In this document: piece after piece, positions 1 through 8,785 of the stretch
How positions within the stretch are numbered: position 1 is the stretch's first letter
Layout: each line of letters starts with the position of its first letter
Assembly (NCBI GenBank): GCA_023389055.1
Contig: JAEWFA010000050.1
Coordinates: 9,981-73,980 of the forward strand
DNA from: Pseudomonadota bacterium
GTDB lineage: Bacteria > Pseudomonadota > Gammaproteobacteria > Burkholderiales > Burkholderiaceae_E
Direction: 5' to 3'
Length of the DNA: 64,000 nt
Made by a program: the position numbers and the translations under genes
Notes under the pieces: generated by a model
What the model saw: only the letters and a program-made list of their open reading frames with translations
Database searches by the model: none
What the model was told of the DNA's origin: nothing

Positions 1-1104
1 CTCGGCGAGTGCGTCGCCGGCCCGCAGAAGGTCGCCGCCGATCAGCAGCATCGTGTCCGTGCCGTAGGCCCGGACGATCTCGTCGATGCGCTCGATGCGC
101 AGGCCGCCGGCGGGTACCGGCAGCGCCGGCCGGTGCGCGCCGAGCGGCGCTCGCGCACGATCGGCGATCGCCAGGCATTCGGCGCGGGTGTTGCCGAAGC
201 GGCCTCCCCAGTTCGGGAAGATCGTCGCGTCGGCGCCGAACAGCCGGAACAGGCGCCCGAGCAGCAGCGGCGGCTCGATGCGCAGGTGGCCGGCGAACGC
301 GGGATGCGCGAGCAGCGGCACGCCGGCCTCGGCGCGAACGAGTTCGGCGAAGGTCGGAACGCCGATGATCATCGGGCAGCACAGCAGCGCGCCCACACCC
401 TCGGCGCGAGCGATCGCCAGCTGCGCGGCGAGCCGTCGTGGTCCGCCGGAGAGCGTCGGCGCATAGATCGAGCGGTGCCCGGCGAGCGAGCCGGATGCAT
501 CGCGCTTCTCGCGATTGGCGCGTTCGATCGCGCGTTGCACGAGCGGGACTCGCTGCGCGAAGGGCGCGCAGGCCTGGTCGGCAATGCCGTGGTCGTCCTT
601 GACGACGTCGATGCCGGCCCGTGCGAGGACGTACGCGAGTTCGGCGAGCGCCCAGGCGTCGAGCCCCTGCGGCTTGAGCGCCGTGCAGCTGAGCGGGCGG
701 TACGGTGCGGGCGATGCGCCCGAAGGCGAGGTCGCCGCACGCCATCCGGCGATGCCGAAGCGCGGTCCCGGCAGCTTCGCGAGCGCGGCGGCGGGCAACT
801 CGAGATCGATCAGTTCGACGTCCGGTTGCAGCGAGCAGTTTCCGAACACGACGTTGAGCATCTGGCCCGGCTCGTCGCCGGTCGTTTCGACGGCGAGCGC
901 GAGGACGACGTCGAAGCGATCGTCGCGTTGCGCCGACGGTTCGATGGTGACGACCTCGCCGACGATCTGCGCGCGCACGCGCTCGTCGCGCACGGCCTCG
1001 ATCGGCATCTCGATCGACTGTTCGACGGCAAGGGCTCGGGCACGCGCGTCGATCGCATCGGCGGAGCACTGCAGCCGGTAGCGGACGGACATCCGGGCAG
1101 ACAT
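1..1104 (-). CDS. RuBisCO-like protein (form IV RuBisCO large-subunit family), 3' end outside window
   Basis: The first 368 residues are present; the gene runs off the left edge, so roughly the last 50 residues of a usual 410-430 aa protein are missing. The RuBisCO large-subunit fold is recognisable: TALKP (K144, equivalent to catalytic K175 of spinach RuBisCO), AGIDVVKDDHG (K169, D171, H172 at the K201/D203/E204 positions), YAPTLSG, LAHPAF (H267), FPNWGGRFGNT in place of loop 6, and PVPAGG in place of the S379 region. The metal ligand E204 is His, the loop-6 Lys is missing and S379 is Ala, so this is not a CO2-fixing enzyme. Form IV proteins of known role act as enolases or isomerases in methionine salvage, or as decarboxylases/hydrolases in apionate-type sugar-acid breakdown; the substrate here is unknown. 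The ATG at 1104 follows an in-frame stop closely; ATG 1092 is an alternative start. Confidence 0.88.
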   Translation of the reverse strand, partial: MSARMSVRYRLQCSADAIDARARALAVEQSIEMPIEAVRDERVRAQIVGEVVTIEPSAQRDDRFDVVLALAVETTGDEPGQMLNVVFGNCSLQPDVELIDLELPAAALAKLPGPRFGIAGWRAATSPSGASPAPYRPLSCTALKPQGLDAWALAELAYVLARAGIDVVKDDHGIADQACAPFAQRVPLVQRAIERANREKRDASGSLAGHRSIYAPTLSGGPRRLAAQLAIARAEGVGALLCCPMIIGVPTFAELVRAEAGVPLLAHPAFAGHLRIEPPLLLGRLFRLFGADATIFPNWGGRFGNTRAECLAIADRARAPLGAHRPALPVPAGGLRIERIDEIVRAYGTDTMLLIGGDLLRAGDALAE

Positions 1105-1253
1105 GCGTCAAGCATACCGCCGACGATTCGGCTGCCCGGTCGAAGGCCTCGTCCACAAGGACGGCGACCTTCGTCGGTACCCGGCCGCAGGGACGAGCGC
1201 GATGCGACCTCCGTTGGATGGTCGGCGCGACCGGCCGCAACTAGTTTTGCGGG

Positions 1254-4200
1254 ATGGGACATCGACACCGACCGGCGCGACTGCTGCTTGCAGCCTGGTT
1301 CGCATTTTCGTGCAGCGTTGCGGATGCGGCGGACGGGCTCGCATCGATCTTGGGCGCGTCGCCGGCCGTCCCCGGCACCTGCACGCCCGCGGGCGGCGCG
1401 CCCGCCGCGGTCGATTCCCCGCATCCGATCGGCGGCGGCATCGGCATCGGTGTCGGCGGCGGCGCGATCGCACAGTTCATCGCCGAGGTCGAACGCGCGA
1501 GCCGCCCGCCGCGTGCTGCCCCGGTGGTGTGCGATGCGCCCCGACCGCCGCGGCGCGAGCCGGCGAGCCTGTCTGCGTCGTCGATCGATCGTGCGGCGGG
1601 AAATCCCGTGGACGTCGTCACCGGCAACAAGTACGAGCGGCACGTCGACGTCGTGCTGGCGCACGCGCAGTCCAGCGTGCTGTCGCCCGACGGACTTGCC
1701 GATGCCTTCGGCCTGCCGAAGGACGACACGCTGAACCTGCTGCTCGCCCGGCACTACAACAGCCGCAGCGATTTCGCGCTGTCGCTCGGACGCGGCTGGA
1801 GCCACAGCTTCGAGACGCGGCTCGCGCGCATCGTTCGCGATGGACGCGTCGAGTTGCAGATCGTCCAGGCCGACGGGCGCCGCATCGTGTTCCGGCCGCA
1901 GCCTCGGAGCGCGAGTCGCGCGTCGATGCCCGCCGTGCCCGATGCCTCCTTGCCGGGTGCCGAGCGTGCGGTCGACGAGTCGCGGCGTTATGCGTCGCGG
2001 ACGATCGACGACGGCCTGCTCGACGAGCAGCGGCGAAACGGCGTCGCGATCGCCTTCGTCTGGCGCTGGCCGGACGGTCGCCTGCTGCATTTCGATCGTG
2101 ACGGACTGCTCGAGTCGATCGTGGCGGCGGATCGCGATCGCATCGGCCTGCGCCGCGACGACCGGGGTCGGCTTGCCGAGGTGCGCGACGACGCCGGACG
2201 AGCGATCGGCTTCGAATACGACGACGTTCGCCTGATCGCGTTGCGGCTGCCCGACGGCCAGCGCATCCGCTACGAGTTCGATGCGCAGCGCCAACTCGCG
2301 GCCGTGCACTATCCCGACGGGCGCACGCTGCGCTACGAGTACGACGATCCGCGTGCCTTCCATCGGCTCACGTCGGTGGTCGACACCGACGGCAGGCGCA
2401 GCGAATACCGCTATGGCGAAGACGGTCGCGTCGCCAGTTCGCGAGGGATCGGGGAAGTGCAGGCGCAGGCGCTGCACTTCGACTACGAGGTGCCGGCGCG
2501 TGCCGGCTTGCGGGGAACGACGACCATCCGCGTCGACGGGTCGGTGACCCGGTATCGATGGATCGACGTCGGCGGCGAACCGGTGCTCGTCGCGTCCGAA
2601 GGCGACGGATGTCGGCGATGCCCGCCGGTGGGGCTGAAGGTCCGGGTCGGCCCCGCCGGGCGCGCCGTGGCGCTCGGCGAGATGCGCATCCGTCATGACG
2701 CACAGGGCCGCGTGATCGAGCGGCGCATCGACCCGCGCGAGGGACGCGCCGCGTGGTTCGAGCGATTCTCGTATGCCGCCGGTTCGCCGTGGCCGGCGCC
2801 GGTGCGGATCGTGCGGCCGAGCGTCGTCCCCGGGCGCGAGGCGAAGATCGAGCTTCGCTACAACGAGCGGCTACAGGTCGTCGCCATCGATTTCGAGGGC
2901 CACCTGCCCGACGCCGACGGCACGCAGGCGCTGCGCGCGTCGGTTCGTTTCGATTACGTCGGCTCTGCCACGCAACCCGGGAGCGAGGCCGCGCGCGGTC
3001 GCCTGGCGTCGATCGTCCGCGTTTCGGCGGACGGCAGCGGCCAGCGGACGAGCTTCCGCTACGACGCGCAGCGCCGACTCGTCGGCGTGTACGCAGGCGC
3101 GACGATTTCGCACCGCGTCGAGCGTGACGCACTCGGGCGCGCGATCGTCGAGCGTCTTCCCGACGGAACGACGCGACGGCGCAGTTTCGACGCTGCCTGG
3201 CGCCTGGCGAGCACGGCTTCGCGCGGAACGACGATTTCGTTCGGCTACGACGAGGCGGGGCGGCCTCGCACGATCGACTGGTCGGGCGGCGAACGATGGA
3301 CCATCCGTATCGCCGGGCGCGGGGTCGAGATCGAGTCGAATCACGGATGGCGCGAACGCATCGCGCCCGGTGCGAAGCGCGCGGCGCCGCCGGGGCTGCC
3401 GGTGGCGCTGGCGCACGCTGCACTGGGTCGCCACGTGATCGTCGACGCGCAGGGCCGGCGAACGGAGCGTCTGTACGATGACCTCGGTCGGCTGGTCGAG
3501 TCGCGCTCGCCGCACGAAGGGCGCAAGCGCTACCGCCATGACGGATTCGGGCGCCTGTCGAGCATCGCCTTCGCCGACGGCGGCGTCGACGCTCGCGAGC
3601 ACGATTCGGGCGGGCGACTCGTGCGCCGGCTGCAGCGCGCCGGCGACGATCGTGTCGAGACGACTTTCCGTTACCAGGGCGCGCAGTTGTTCGCGGTCGA
3701 GCACGATGGGCAGCGATCGATCGTTCGCCACGACGACGAGGGCCGGGTCGTCGAGCGGCTCGAGACGCGCGAGGGCCGGGATTTCCACGAACGGCTCGAA
3801 TACGACGAGCGCGGACGTCTCGCGATGCAGTGGCTCGTCGACGGTTCGCGCCTGCGGCATCGCTACGATGCGCTCGGGCGCCGCGAAGCACTCGAGCTGG
3901 CGTTTCCCGGCGAAGACTCTTTTCAAACGCTCGCGCGTCTGGGCGCGGCAGGCGCAGCGGGCGTAACGACGCTGCAGCTCGGCAACGGCATCCGCTTCGA
4001 GCGGCGCGACGATCGCAACGGGCAGCCCGTGTCCCTGTCCTGGACGCGTGCGGACGATGCGCGGCCCGGCCGCGCGGTGGACGCAGCGCAGTCGCTGCCG
4101 TTTCGGCGCCTGCGATGGGACGCCACCGGCGTGCCGCTGTCGATCGCGCACGAAGCCGGCGAAGACCGTTATGCGTACGACCGCTTCGGTCGGCTGATCG

Positions 4201-5963
4201 CGCGCGAGCGGCACGCTTCGGCCGACGAACCGGTCGATGCGCGGAGAGCGGCGCACGTCGAGTATTTCGCGCTCGACGCGCTCGGTGAACGGCTTGCGAC
4301 GCGGCGCAGGGATGGAAGCGAGACGCGCCGCGTCGAGGTGACGCGCGACGCGACCGGGCTGCCTGCGAAATACGGCGCGCTCACGTTGCGGTATGGCGCG
4401 CAGCGCCGCATCGTCGAGGCGCGGGCTGAGGCGATGCACGCGCGTTACCGCTACGACGCCTTCGGCCGCCGGATCGTCAAGCGCGTCGAGCGTGCGATCG
4501 CTGCTCCGGGCGCGACGTCAAACGACGCAACGGCGACGTCCGACGGCGATCGCGGATTCCTCTACCGCGACCAGCGGCTCTCGGGTGAAACCGATCGCGA
4601 CGGCCGCTTGCTGCGCCAGTACGTGTACTGGAACGCGCTTCCGATCGCCGTGCTCGAGCACGGTGCGGCGAAGACCTCGATTGCCTGGCTGCACGGCGAT
4701 CACCTGGGCGCTCCGGTCTTCGCGACCGACGAAGCCGCGAACGTCGTATGGCGCGGTGAGCGCGACGCCTGGGGCGGCCTCGTGCACGAGGCGGGCTCGT
4801 TTCGCCAGCCGCTGCGGCTTCCCGGGCAGTACCACGACGCGGAAAGCGGGCTGCACGACAACCTGATGCGCAGCTACGACCCGCAGGCAGGGCGCTACCT
4901 CGAGCCGGATCCGCTCGGCCTCGCAGCCGGCTTCGATCCCCATGCGTACGCCGACGGGAACCCGCTCGTCGCGATCGATCCGCTCGGACTGCTCCTGTTC
5001 GCCTTCGACGGTACCGGCAATGGTGCAAGCGGCGTCGGCGGCGAGGACGTCTCCAACGTGCGCAAGTTCTTCGAGGCGTCGGACGATCCCGACAAGTGGT
5101 ACATGGCCGGCGTGGGCCGGGACGACTATCCGAGCGGCATCACCGCAACGCCGCTGGACTGGGCCGAGGCGCGCACCGCTCGCGAGCGTGTCGACTGGAT
5201 GCTCGGAACGCTCGACCGCTTCCTGGACGACGCGTGGATCGGGCGCATCGCGCCGGTCGACGTCATCGGCTTTTCGCGGGGCGCGGCGATGGCGCGCGAC
5301 TTCGTCAATCGCGTCTCGTCGTTGATCGACGACGGGCATTTCCGCGATCGCGGCGTCTGCGTCGACCTGCGCTTCCTGGGGCTGTGGGACACCGTCGCCC
5401 AGTTCGGGTTCCTCGGGCTGGCGAACCAGAGTTGGCAGCTGGCCATTCCTTCGGCGGTGCGCGCGACTTTCCATGCAGTTGCCGTCAACGAGCATCGCAC
5501 GCTCTTTCCGCTCGAGTCGGCTCTCGGCAGTCCGGCCTGGGTGGTCGAGCGCGGCTTCGTCGGCAGCCATGCCGACATCGGTGGCGGAAATGCCGAGGGC
5601 GATCTTCCCGACGTCACGCTCGCCTGGATGACCCGCATGGCGCAGTCGCTCCGCGTTCCGGTGCGCGATCCGGCGCCGGGACATTCGGTGGTCACCGAGC
5701 CTCTCGTACACGGTCGTGACTACGTCGGCAAGACCGATCGCAGCGTCTATCGGCGCGACGCCGCCGGGCGCGTCGTGCAGCAGGCATCGCAGCGCACGGC
5801 GGTCGTGCCGGGGCTCGACTGGAAGGAGTCGCTCGCTTTTCTCGTTCCGTTCCCGCAGCGCCAGCCCGACGCCGACGCGTGGCCATCGCTGGTGGGGCGG
5901 GTGGACATGGAGGCCTATGGGGCGTGGTTGCGGGACGCCTACGGCGTCGAGGTCCGACGCTGA
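1254..5963 (+). CDS. Secreted RHS/YD-repeat protein with C-terminal Tle1-like (DUF2235) lipase domain
   Basis: 1569 aa. Residues 1-26 look like a Sec signal peptide (Arg-rich start, hydrophobic core, ADA cleavage site). A DUF6531-like segment (NPVDVVTGNKYER) lies near residue 120. YD repeats of the form RYxYDxxGR fill roughly residues 290-1130, followed by the RHS core ending RYLEPDPLGL...NPLVAIDPLGL near residue 1248. The last ~320 residues match the Tle1/DUF2235 alpha/beta-hydrolase family: FDGTGN, the nucleophile elbow GFSRG (S1341), GLWDTV (D1379) and GSHADIGGG (H1439), a plausible Ser-Asp-His triad. Tle1 proteins are phospholipase effectors of type VI secretion, and RHS proteins often carry variable C-terminal toxins. 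Here there is no PAAR domain or T6SS gene nearby, and no immunity gene adjacent. The start ATG lies 149 bp from the divergent RuBisCO-like gene. Toxin activity is inferred. Confidence 0.88.
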   Translation: MGHRHRPARLLLAAWFAFSCSVADAADGLASILGASPAVPGTCTPAGGAPAAVDSPHPIGGGIGIGVGGGAIAQFIAEVERASRPPRAAPVVCDAPRPPRREPASLSASSIDRAAGNPVDVVTGNKYERHVDVVLAHAQSSVLSPDGLADAFGLPKDDTLNLLLARHYNSRSDFALSLGRGWSHSFETRLARIVRDGRVELQIVQADGRRIVFRPQPRSASRASMPAVPDASLPGAERAVDESRRYASRTIDDGLLDEQRRNGVAIAFVWRWPDGRLLHFDRDGLLESIVAADRDRIGLRRDDRGRLAEVRDDAGRAIGFEYDDVRLIALRLPDGQRIRYEFDAQRQLAAVHYPDGRTLRYEYDDPRAFHRLTSVVDTDGRRSEYRYGEDGRVASSRGIGEVQAQALHFDYEVPARAGLRGTTTIRVDGSVTRYRWIDVGGEPVLVASEGDGCRRCPPVGLKVRVGPAGRAVALGEMRIRHDAQGRVIERRIDPREGRAAWFERFSYAAGSPWPAPVRIVRPSVVPGREAKIELRYNERLQVVAIDFEGHLPDADGTQALRASVRFDYVGSATQPGSEAARGRLASIVRVSADGSGQRTSFRYDAQRRLVGVYAGATISHRVERDALGRAIVERLPDGTTRRRSFDAAWRLASTASRGTTISFGYDEAGRPRTIDWSGGERWTIRIAGRGVEIESNHGWRERIAPGAKRAAPPGLPVALAHAALGRHVIVDAQGRRTERLYDDLGRLVESRSPHEGRKRYRHDGFGRLSSIAFADGGVDAREHDSGGRLVRRLQRAGDDRVETTFRYQGAQLFAVEHDGQRSIVRHDDEGRVVERLETREGRDFHERLEYDERGRLAMQWLVDGSRLRHRYDALGRREALELAFPGEDSFQTLARLGAAGAAGVTTLQLGNGIRFERRDDRNGQPVSLSWTRADDARPGRAVDAAQSLPFRRLRWDATGVPLSIAHEAGEDRYAYDRFGRLIARERHASADEPVDARRAAHVEYFALDALGERLATRRRDGSETRRVEVTRDATGLPAKYGALTLRYGAQRRIVEARAEAMHARYRYDAFGRRIVKRVERAIAAPGATSNDATATSDGDRGFLYRDQRLSGETDRDGRLLRQYVYWNALPIAVLEHGAAKTSIAWLHGDHLGAPVFATDEAANVVWRGERDAWGGLVHEAGSFRQPLRLPGQYHDAESGLHDNLMRSYDPQAGRYLEPDPLGLAAGFDPHAYADGNPLVAIDPLGLLLFAFDGTGNGASGVGGEDVSNVRKFFEASDDPDKWYMAGVGRDDYPSGITATPLDWAEARTARERVDWMLGTLDRFLDDAWIGRIAPVDVIGFSRGAAMARDFVNRVSSLIDDGHFRDRGVCVDLRFLGLWDTVAQFGFLGLANQSWQLAIPSAVRATFHAVAVNEHRTLFPLESALGSPAWVVERGFVGSHADIGGGNAEGDLPDVTLAWMTRMAQSLRVPVRDPAPGHSVVTEPLVHGRDYVGKTDRSVYRRDAAGRVVQQASQRTAVVPGLDWKESLAFLVPFPQRQPDADAWPSLVGRVDMEAYGAWLRDAYGVEVRR

Positions 5964-6081
5964 AGGGCACGCCGAGGAGGCCGCATGGGGGCGCACGGCG
6001 GCGCGTACGGGTAGCGGCAGCGCCATCGCGTAGCCGATCGCCGCCGGGTCTTTTCATCCGACCCAAAGAGACGACCTCGCC

Positions 6082-6121
6082 CGCAAAGGCGCGGGCCCAC
6101 GGTCGCGGGCGCGCCTTTGCG
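6082..6121. repeat. 12 bp perfect inverted repeat (CGCAAAGGCGCG / CGCGCCTTTGCG)
   Basis: The arms are 6082-6093 and 6110-6121, with a 16 nt loop. The arm motif GCGCCTTTGC returns twice more at about 6310 and 6334. The position between convergent genes suits a bidirectional terminator or transcript-end structure, but there is no T tract. Confidence 0.6.
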
Positions 6122-6148
6122 CAGGCGAGAAGCGCAGCAGCGCCGGCG

Positions 6149-6282
6149 CGCGCGCGAAGCGCGCGTCGTCATCACTATCGCGGCCGCAATGTTCGAGCGC
6201 AGCGAGCGAAGCTCGCGCAGCGAGTTCGGCCGCGCAGCCGGCGCTGGGAGCATCGCAGCGAACCCCGCGAAGCGGGGCTGCG
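6149..6282. repeat. Cluster of three hairpins built on the GCGAAGC mini-hairpin
   Basis: Three perfect stems share the same GAA loop but have different arms: 6149-6155/6159-6165, 6202-6207/6211-6216 and 6263-6268/6272-6277. The third gains an outer 5 bp stem (6254-6258/6278-6282). Each has GCGAAGC at its tip, a sequence known to form an unusually stable DNA mini-hairpin. Arms vary while the loop is kept, which suggests selection or spread for structure rather than sequence. Confidence 0.6.
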
Positions 6283-6301
6283 CATCGGCGCGTCCGCCGC
6301 A

Positions 6302-6349
6302 GACGGTGCGCGCCTTTGCCCGCGCGACGGTGCGCGCCTTTGCACGCGC
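6302..6349. repeat. Tandem duplication of a 24 bp unit
   Basis: Units 6302-6325 and 6326-6349 differ at one base. Both contain GCGCCTTTGC, the same core as the inverted repeat at 6110. The duplication ends just before the dctM stop codon. Confidence 0.7.
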
Positions 6350-6357
6350 CGATACGC

Positions 6358-8136
6358 TCAGTAGCGGCCGCCCCCCGGCTGTTCGGCAGGCGACGGCGTG
6401 GGCAGTGGCGTCGACTCCGGAGTCGGTACCGGCGCCTGCGGCTCGTTCGAATCCGCGCCGTATCCGCGATCCGAGCCGTAGCCGCCGTAGCCGCCGCCGG
6501 GCGCTTCCAGCTTGATCGTGTCCAGGTCGATCTTCTTCGTGCGGTCGAGCCCGCCGGTGACGAGGCCGGGGAACGTGATGACCATCGTGACCATGATCAG
6601 CTGGATCACGACGAACGGGATCGCGCCCCGGTAGATGTCGCCGATCGTCACCGGCGCGATGCGCCGGCCGGTGATGCGATCGGTGTACTCGTTGGCCGGC
6701 GCGACGCTGCGCAGGTAGAACAGCGCGAAGCCGAACGGGGGGTGCATGAACGACGTCTGCATGTTCACGGCGAGCAGCACGCCGAACCAGATCAGGTCGA
6801 TCCCCAGCTTGTCGGCCACCGGTCCGAGCAGCGGGATCATGATGAATGCCAGCTCGAAGAAATCGAGGAAGAACGCCAGCACGAAGATCAGCAGGTTCAC
6901 GACGATCAGGAAGCCGAGCTCGCCGCCCGGCAGGCTGGTGAGCAGGTGCTCGATCCAGCGTCCGCCGTCCAGGCCCTGGAACACGAGGTTGAACGTCGTC
7001 GAGCCGATCAGGATGAACATCACGAAGCTCGACAGCTTCGCCGTCGTGTTCAGCGCCTGGCGCGTGAGCGACCATGACAGTCGGTTGCGCGAGATCGCCA
7101 TCGCCAGCGCGCCTACCGCGCCCATCGCGCCGCCCTCGGTGGGCGTGGCCACGCCGAGGAAGATCGTCCCGAGCACGAGGAAGATCAGCGCCAGCGGCGG
7201 GATCAGCACGAAGGTGACGCGCTCGGCGATTCGCGACAGCAGGCGCAGGCCGAGCATCCGGTTGACCACGGCCACGACGAAGGCGAAGCCGACGCCGGCG
7301 AACAGCGAGACGACGATCGTCTCGTCGGTGGGCGCAGGCTGCGACGCGTCGCCGCCGAACCAGCCGCGGATCTCGTCGAACCGATGCGCGAAGGACAGTC
7401 CGAGTGCGAGCGACAGGACGAAGAGCACGGCGAGCGAGCGCATGCCGCTGCTGCCGTCGCCTTCGTGGATCGTTCGCGCGCTCGCCGGCAGCGCGGGTGC
7501 CGCCGAGGGTTTGAACGTGGCGACGAGCGCGACGTAGCCGACGTACAGGCCGGTCAGCACGAAGCCGGGAATGAACGCGCCCTTGTACATGTCGCCCACG
7601 CTGCGGCCGAGCTGGTCGGCCATGACGATCAGCACGAGCGACGGGGGAATGATCTGCGCGAGCGTTCCCGAGGCCGCGATCACGCCGGTGGCCAGGCGCC
7701 GGTCGTAGCCGTAGCGCAGCATGATCGGCAGTGAGATCAGGCCCATCGAGATCACCGATGCGGCAACGACGCCGGTGGTGGCGGCGAGCATCGCGCCGAC
7801 GAGCACCACCGCGTAGGCGAGGCCGCCGCGGATCGGACCGAACAGCTGGCCGATCGTATCGAGCAGGTCCTCGGCCATTCCGCTGCGCTCGAGGATCAGC
7901 CCCATGAACGTGAAGAACGGGACGGCGAGCAGCGTTTCGTTCGCCATGATCCCGAAGATGCGCAGCGGCAGCGCCTGGAACAGCAGCGGCGGCAGCAGCC
8001 CGAGCTCGATGCCGACCAGGCCGAACGCCAGGCCGCAGGCCGCCAGCGCGAACGCGACGGGGTAGCCGACCAACAGGAAGACGACGAGCGCGCCGAACAT
8101 GACCGGCGCGATGTTCGTGGAGACGAATTCGATCAC
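6358..8136 (-). CDS. TRAP transporter large permease subunit (DctM-like)
   Basis: About 592 aa, highly hydrophobic, belonging to the DctM family that forms the transport channel of tripartite ATP-independent periplasmic transporters in the inner membrane. GALVVFLLVGYPVAFAL at the start, the ATTGVVAASVISMG stretch and PTEGGAMGA near the middle are family features. It is longer than the usual ~430 aa: there is an extra membrane segment block in the middle (about residues 230-320) and a C-terminal tail of about 50 residues rich in Gly, Tyr and Pro. The GTG start at 8136 is 7 nt after the dctQ stop, so the two genes are almost certainly co-transcribed. No dctP receptor gene lies beside them. The substrate cannot be read from sequence. 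Confidence 0.85.
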   Translation of the reverse strand: MIEFVSTNIAPVMFGALVVFLLVGYPVAFALAACGLAFGLVGIELGLLPPLLFQALPLRIFGIMANETLLAVPFFTFMGLILERSGMAEDLLDTIGQLFGPIRGGLAYAVVLVGAMLAATTGVVAASVISMGLISLPIMLRYGYDRRLATGVIAASGTLAQIIPPSLVLIVMADQLGRSVGDMYKGAFIPGFVLTGLYVGYVALVATFKPSAAPALPASARTIHEGDGSSGMRSLAVLFVLSLALGLSFAHRFDEIRGWFGGDASQPAPTDETIVVSLFAGVGFAFVVAVVNRMLGLRLLSRIAERVTFVLIPPLALIFLVLGTIFLGVATPTEGGAMGAVGALAMAISRNRLSWSLTRQALNTTAKLSSFVMFILIGSTTFNLVFQGLDGGRWIEHLLTSLPGGELGFLIVVNLLIFVLAFFLDFFELAFIMIPLLGPVADKLGIDLIWFGVLLAVNMQTSFMHPPFGFALFYLRSVAPANEYTDRITGRRIAPVTIGDIYRGAIPFVVIQLIMVTMVITFPGLVTGGLDRTKKIDLDTIKLEAPGGGYGGYGSDRGYGADSNEPQAPVPTPESTPLPTPSPAEQPGGGRY

Positions 8137-8143
8137 GAGGCGA

Positions 8144-8785
8144 TCACTGCGGCCGGGTTGGAGGCGATGCCTGCGGCGGCGCAGGCTCCCCGGCCGTCGA
8201 TTCGTTGCGCTGCTGCTCACGCATGAAGGCGGCGAGCTCCTCCTCTGCGCTCGGTTCCGGCGGGCGTGCGGTCGGATCGGGCCCGCGCCCGGCGAGAAAC
8301 GCGATGCGCTTGATCGCTTCGGAGACGCCCTGCAACCCGAGCAGCGTGAATCCCACCGGAACGACCAGGTACACCGGCCAGCGGATCAGCCCGCCGGCGT
8401 TCGAAGACATCTCGCCCGAGACGAAGCCGTTCCAGAAGAATTGCCAGCTGAGGATCACGATCAGCACGACGAAGGGGAGCAGGAAGAAGATCGTGCCGAG
8501 GATGTCGATGACGGCCCTGCCGCGAGGCGACAGACGGCCGCTGAGCACGTCGATGCGCACGTGTTCGTTGTTCAGCAGCGTGTAGCCGGCGGCCAGCACG
8601 AACACCGCCGCATACAGGTACCACTGGATCTCGAGCAGCGCGTTCGAGCTCATGCTGAACGCCTTGCGCACCGCGGCGTTGCCTGCGCTGATCAGCGTCG
8701 AAGCGAGGACGAGCCACAGCACGACGCGGCCGACGCGGTCGTTCAACGCGTCGATTGCGCGCGAGAACGCGAGCAGCGAGTTCAA
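8144..8785 (-). CDS. TRAP transporter small permease subunit (DctQ-like)
   Basis: About 213 aa with four predicted membrane helices and the DctQ pattern (EIQWYLYAAVFVLAAGYTLLNNEHVRIDVL). It partners DctM in the inner membrane. I place the start at TTG 8785, because GAGGTGA lies at good spacing before it; a longer frame reaches 8860 but the added 25 residues look non-coding. The last ~50 residues are a polar Pro/Glu-rich cytoplasmic tail. It is the first gene of the dctQ-dctM pair. The 84 bp upstream lead straight to the end of the CNNM gene on the same strand, leaving no room for a receptor gene. Confidence 0.85.
   Translation of the reverse strand: MNSLLAFSRAIDALNDRVGRVVLWLVLASTLISAGNAAVRKAFSMSSNALLEIQWYLYAAVFVLAAGYTLLNNEHVRIDVLSGRLSPRGRAVIDILGTIFFLLPFVVLIVILSWQFFWNGFVSGEMSSNAGGLIRWPVYLVVPVGFTLLGLQGVSEAIKRIAFLAGRGPDPTARPPEPSAEEELAAFMREQQRNESTAGEPAPPQASPPTRPQ

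Larger units (their letters stand above)
5964..6357. other. 394 bp convergent intergenic region rich in hairpins and repeats
   Basis: The region lies between the convergent RHS gene and dctM. I see no credible gene: open frames here are low-complexity Arg/Ala-rich reading of GC repeats. It contains an inverted repeat, three short hairpins sharing one loop sequence, and a tandem 24 bp duplication, each listed separately. No run of T that would mark a classical terminator is present, although the hairpins could still block read-through. Confidence 0.6.

Noticed and set aside
133..1734. Plus-strand open frame across the RuBisCO-like gene and the start of the RHS gene
   Set aside because: It overlaps two well-supported genes and has no recognisable domain.
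6117..6515. Small plus-strand frame after the RHS gene as possible immunity gene
   Set aside because: Arg/Ala/Ser repeats read from GC hairpins, no signal peptide or hydrophobic core, and it runs into dctM.
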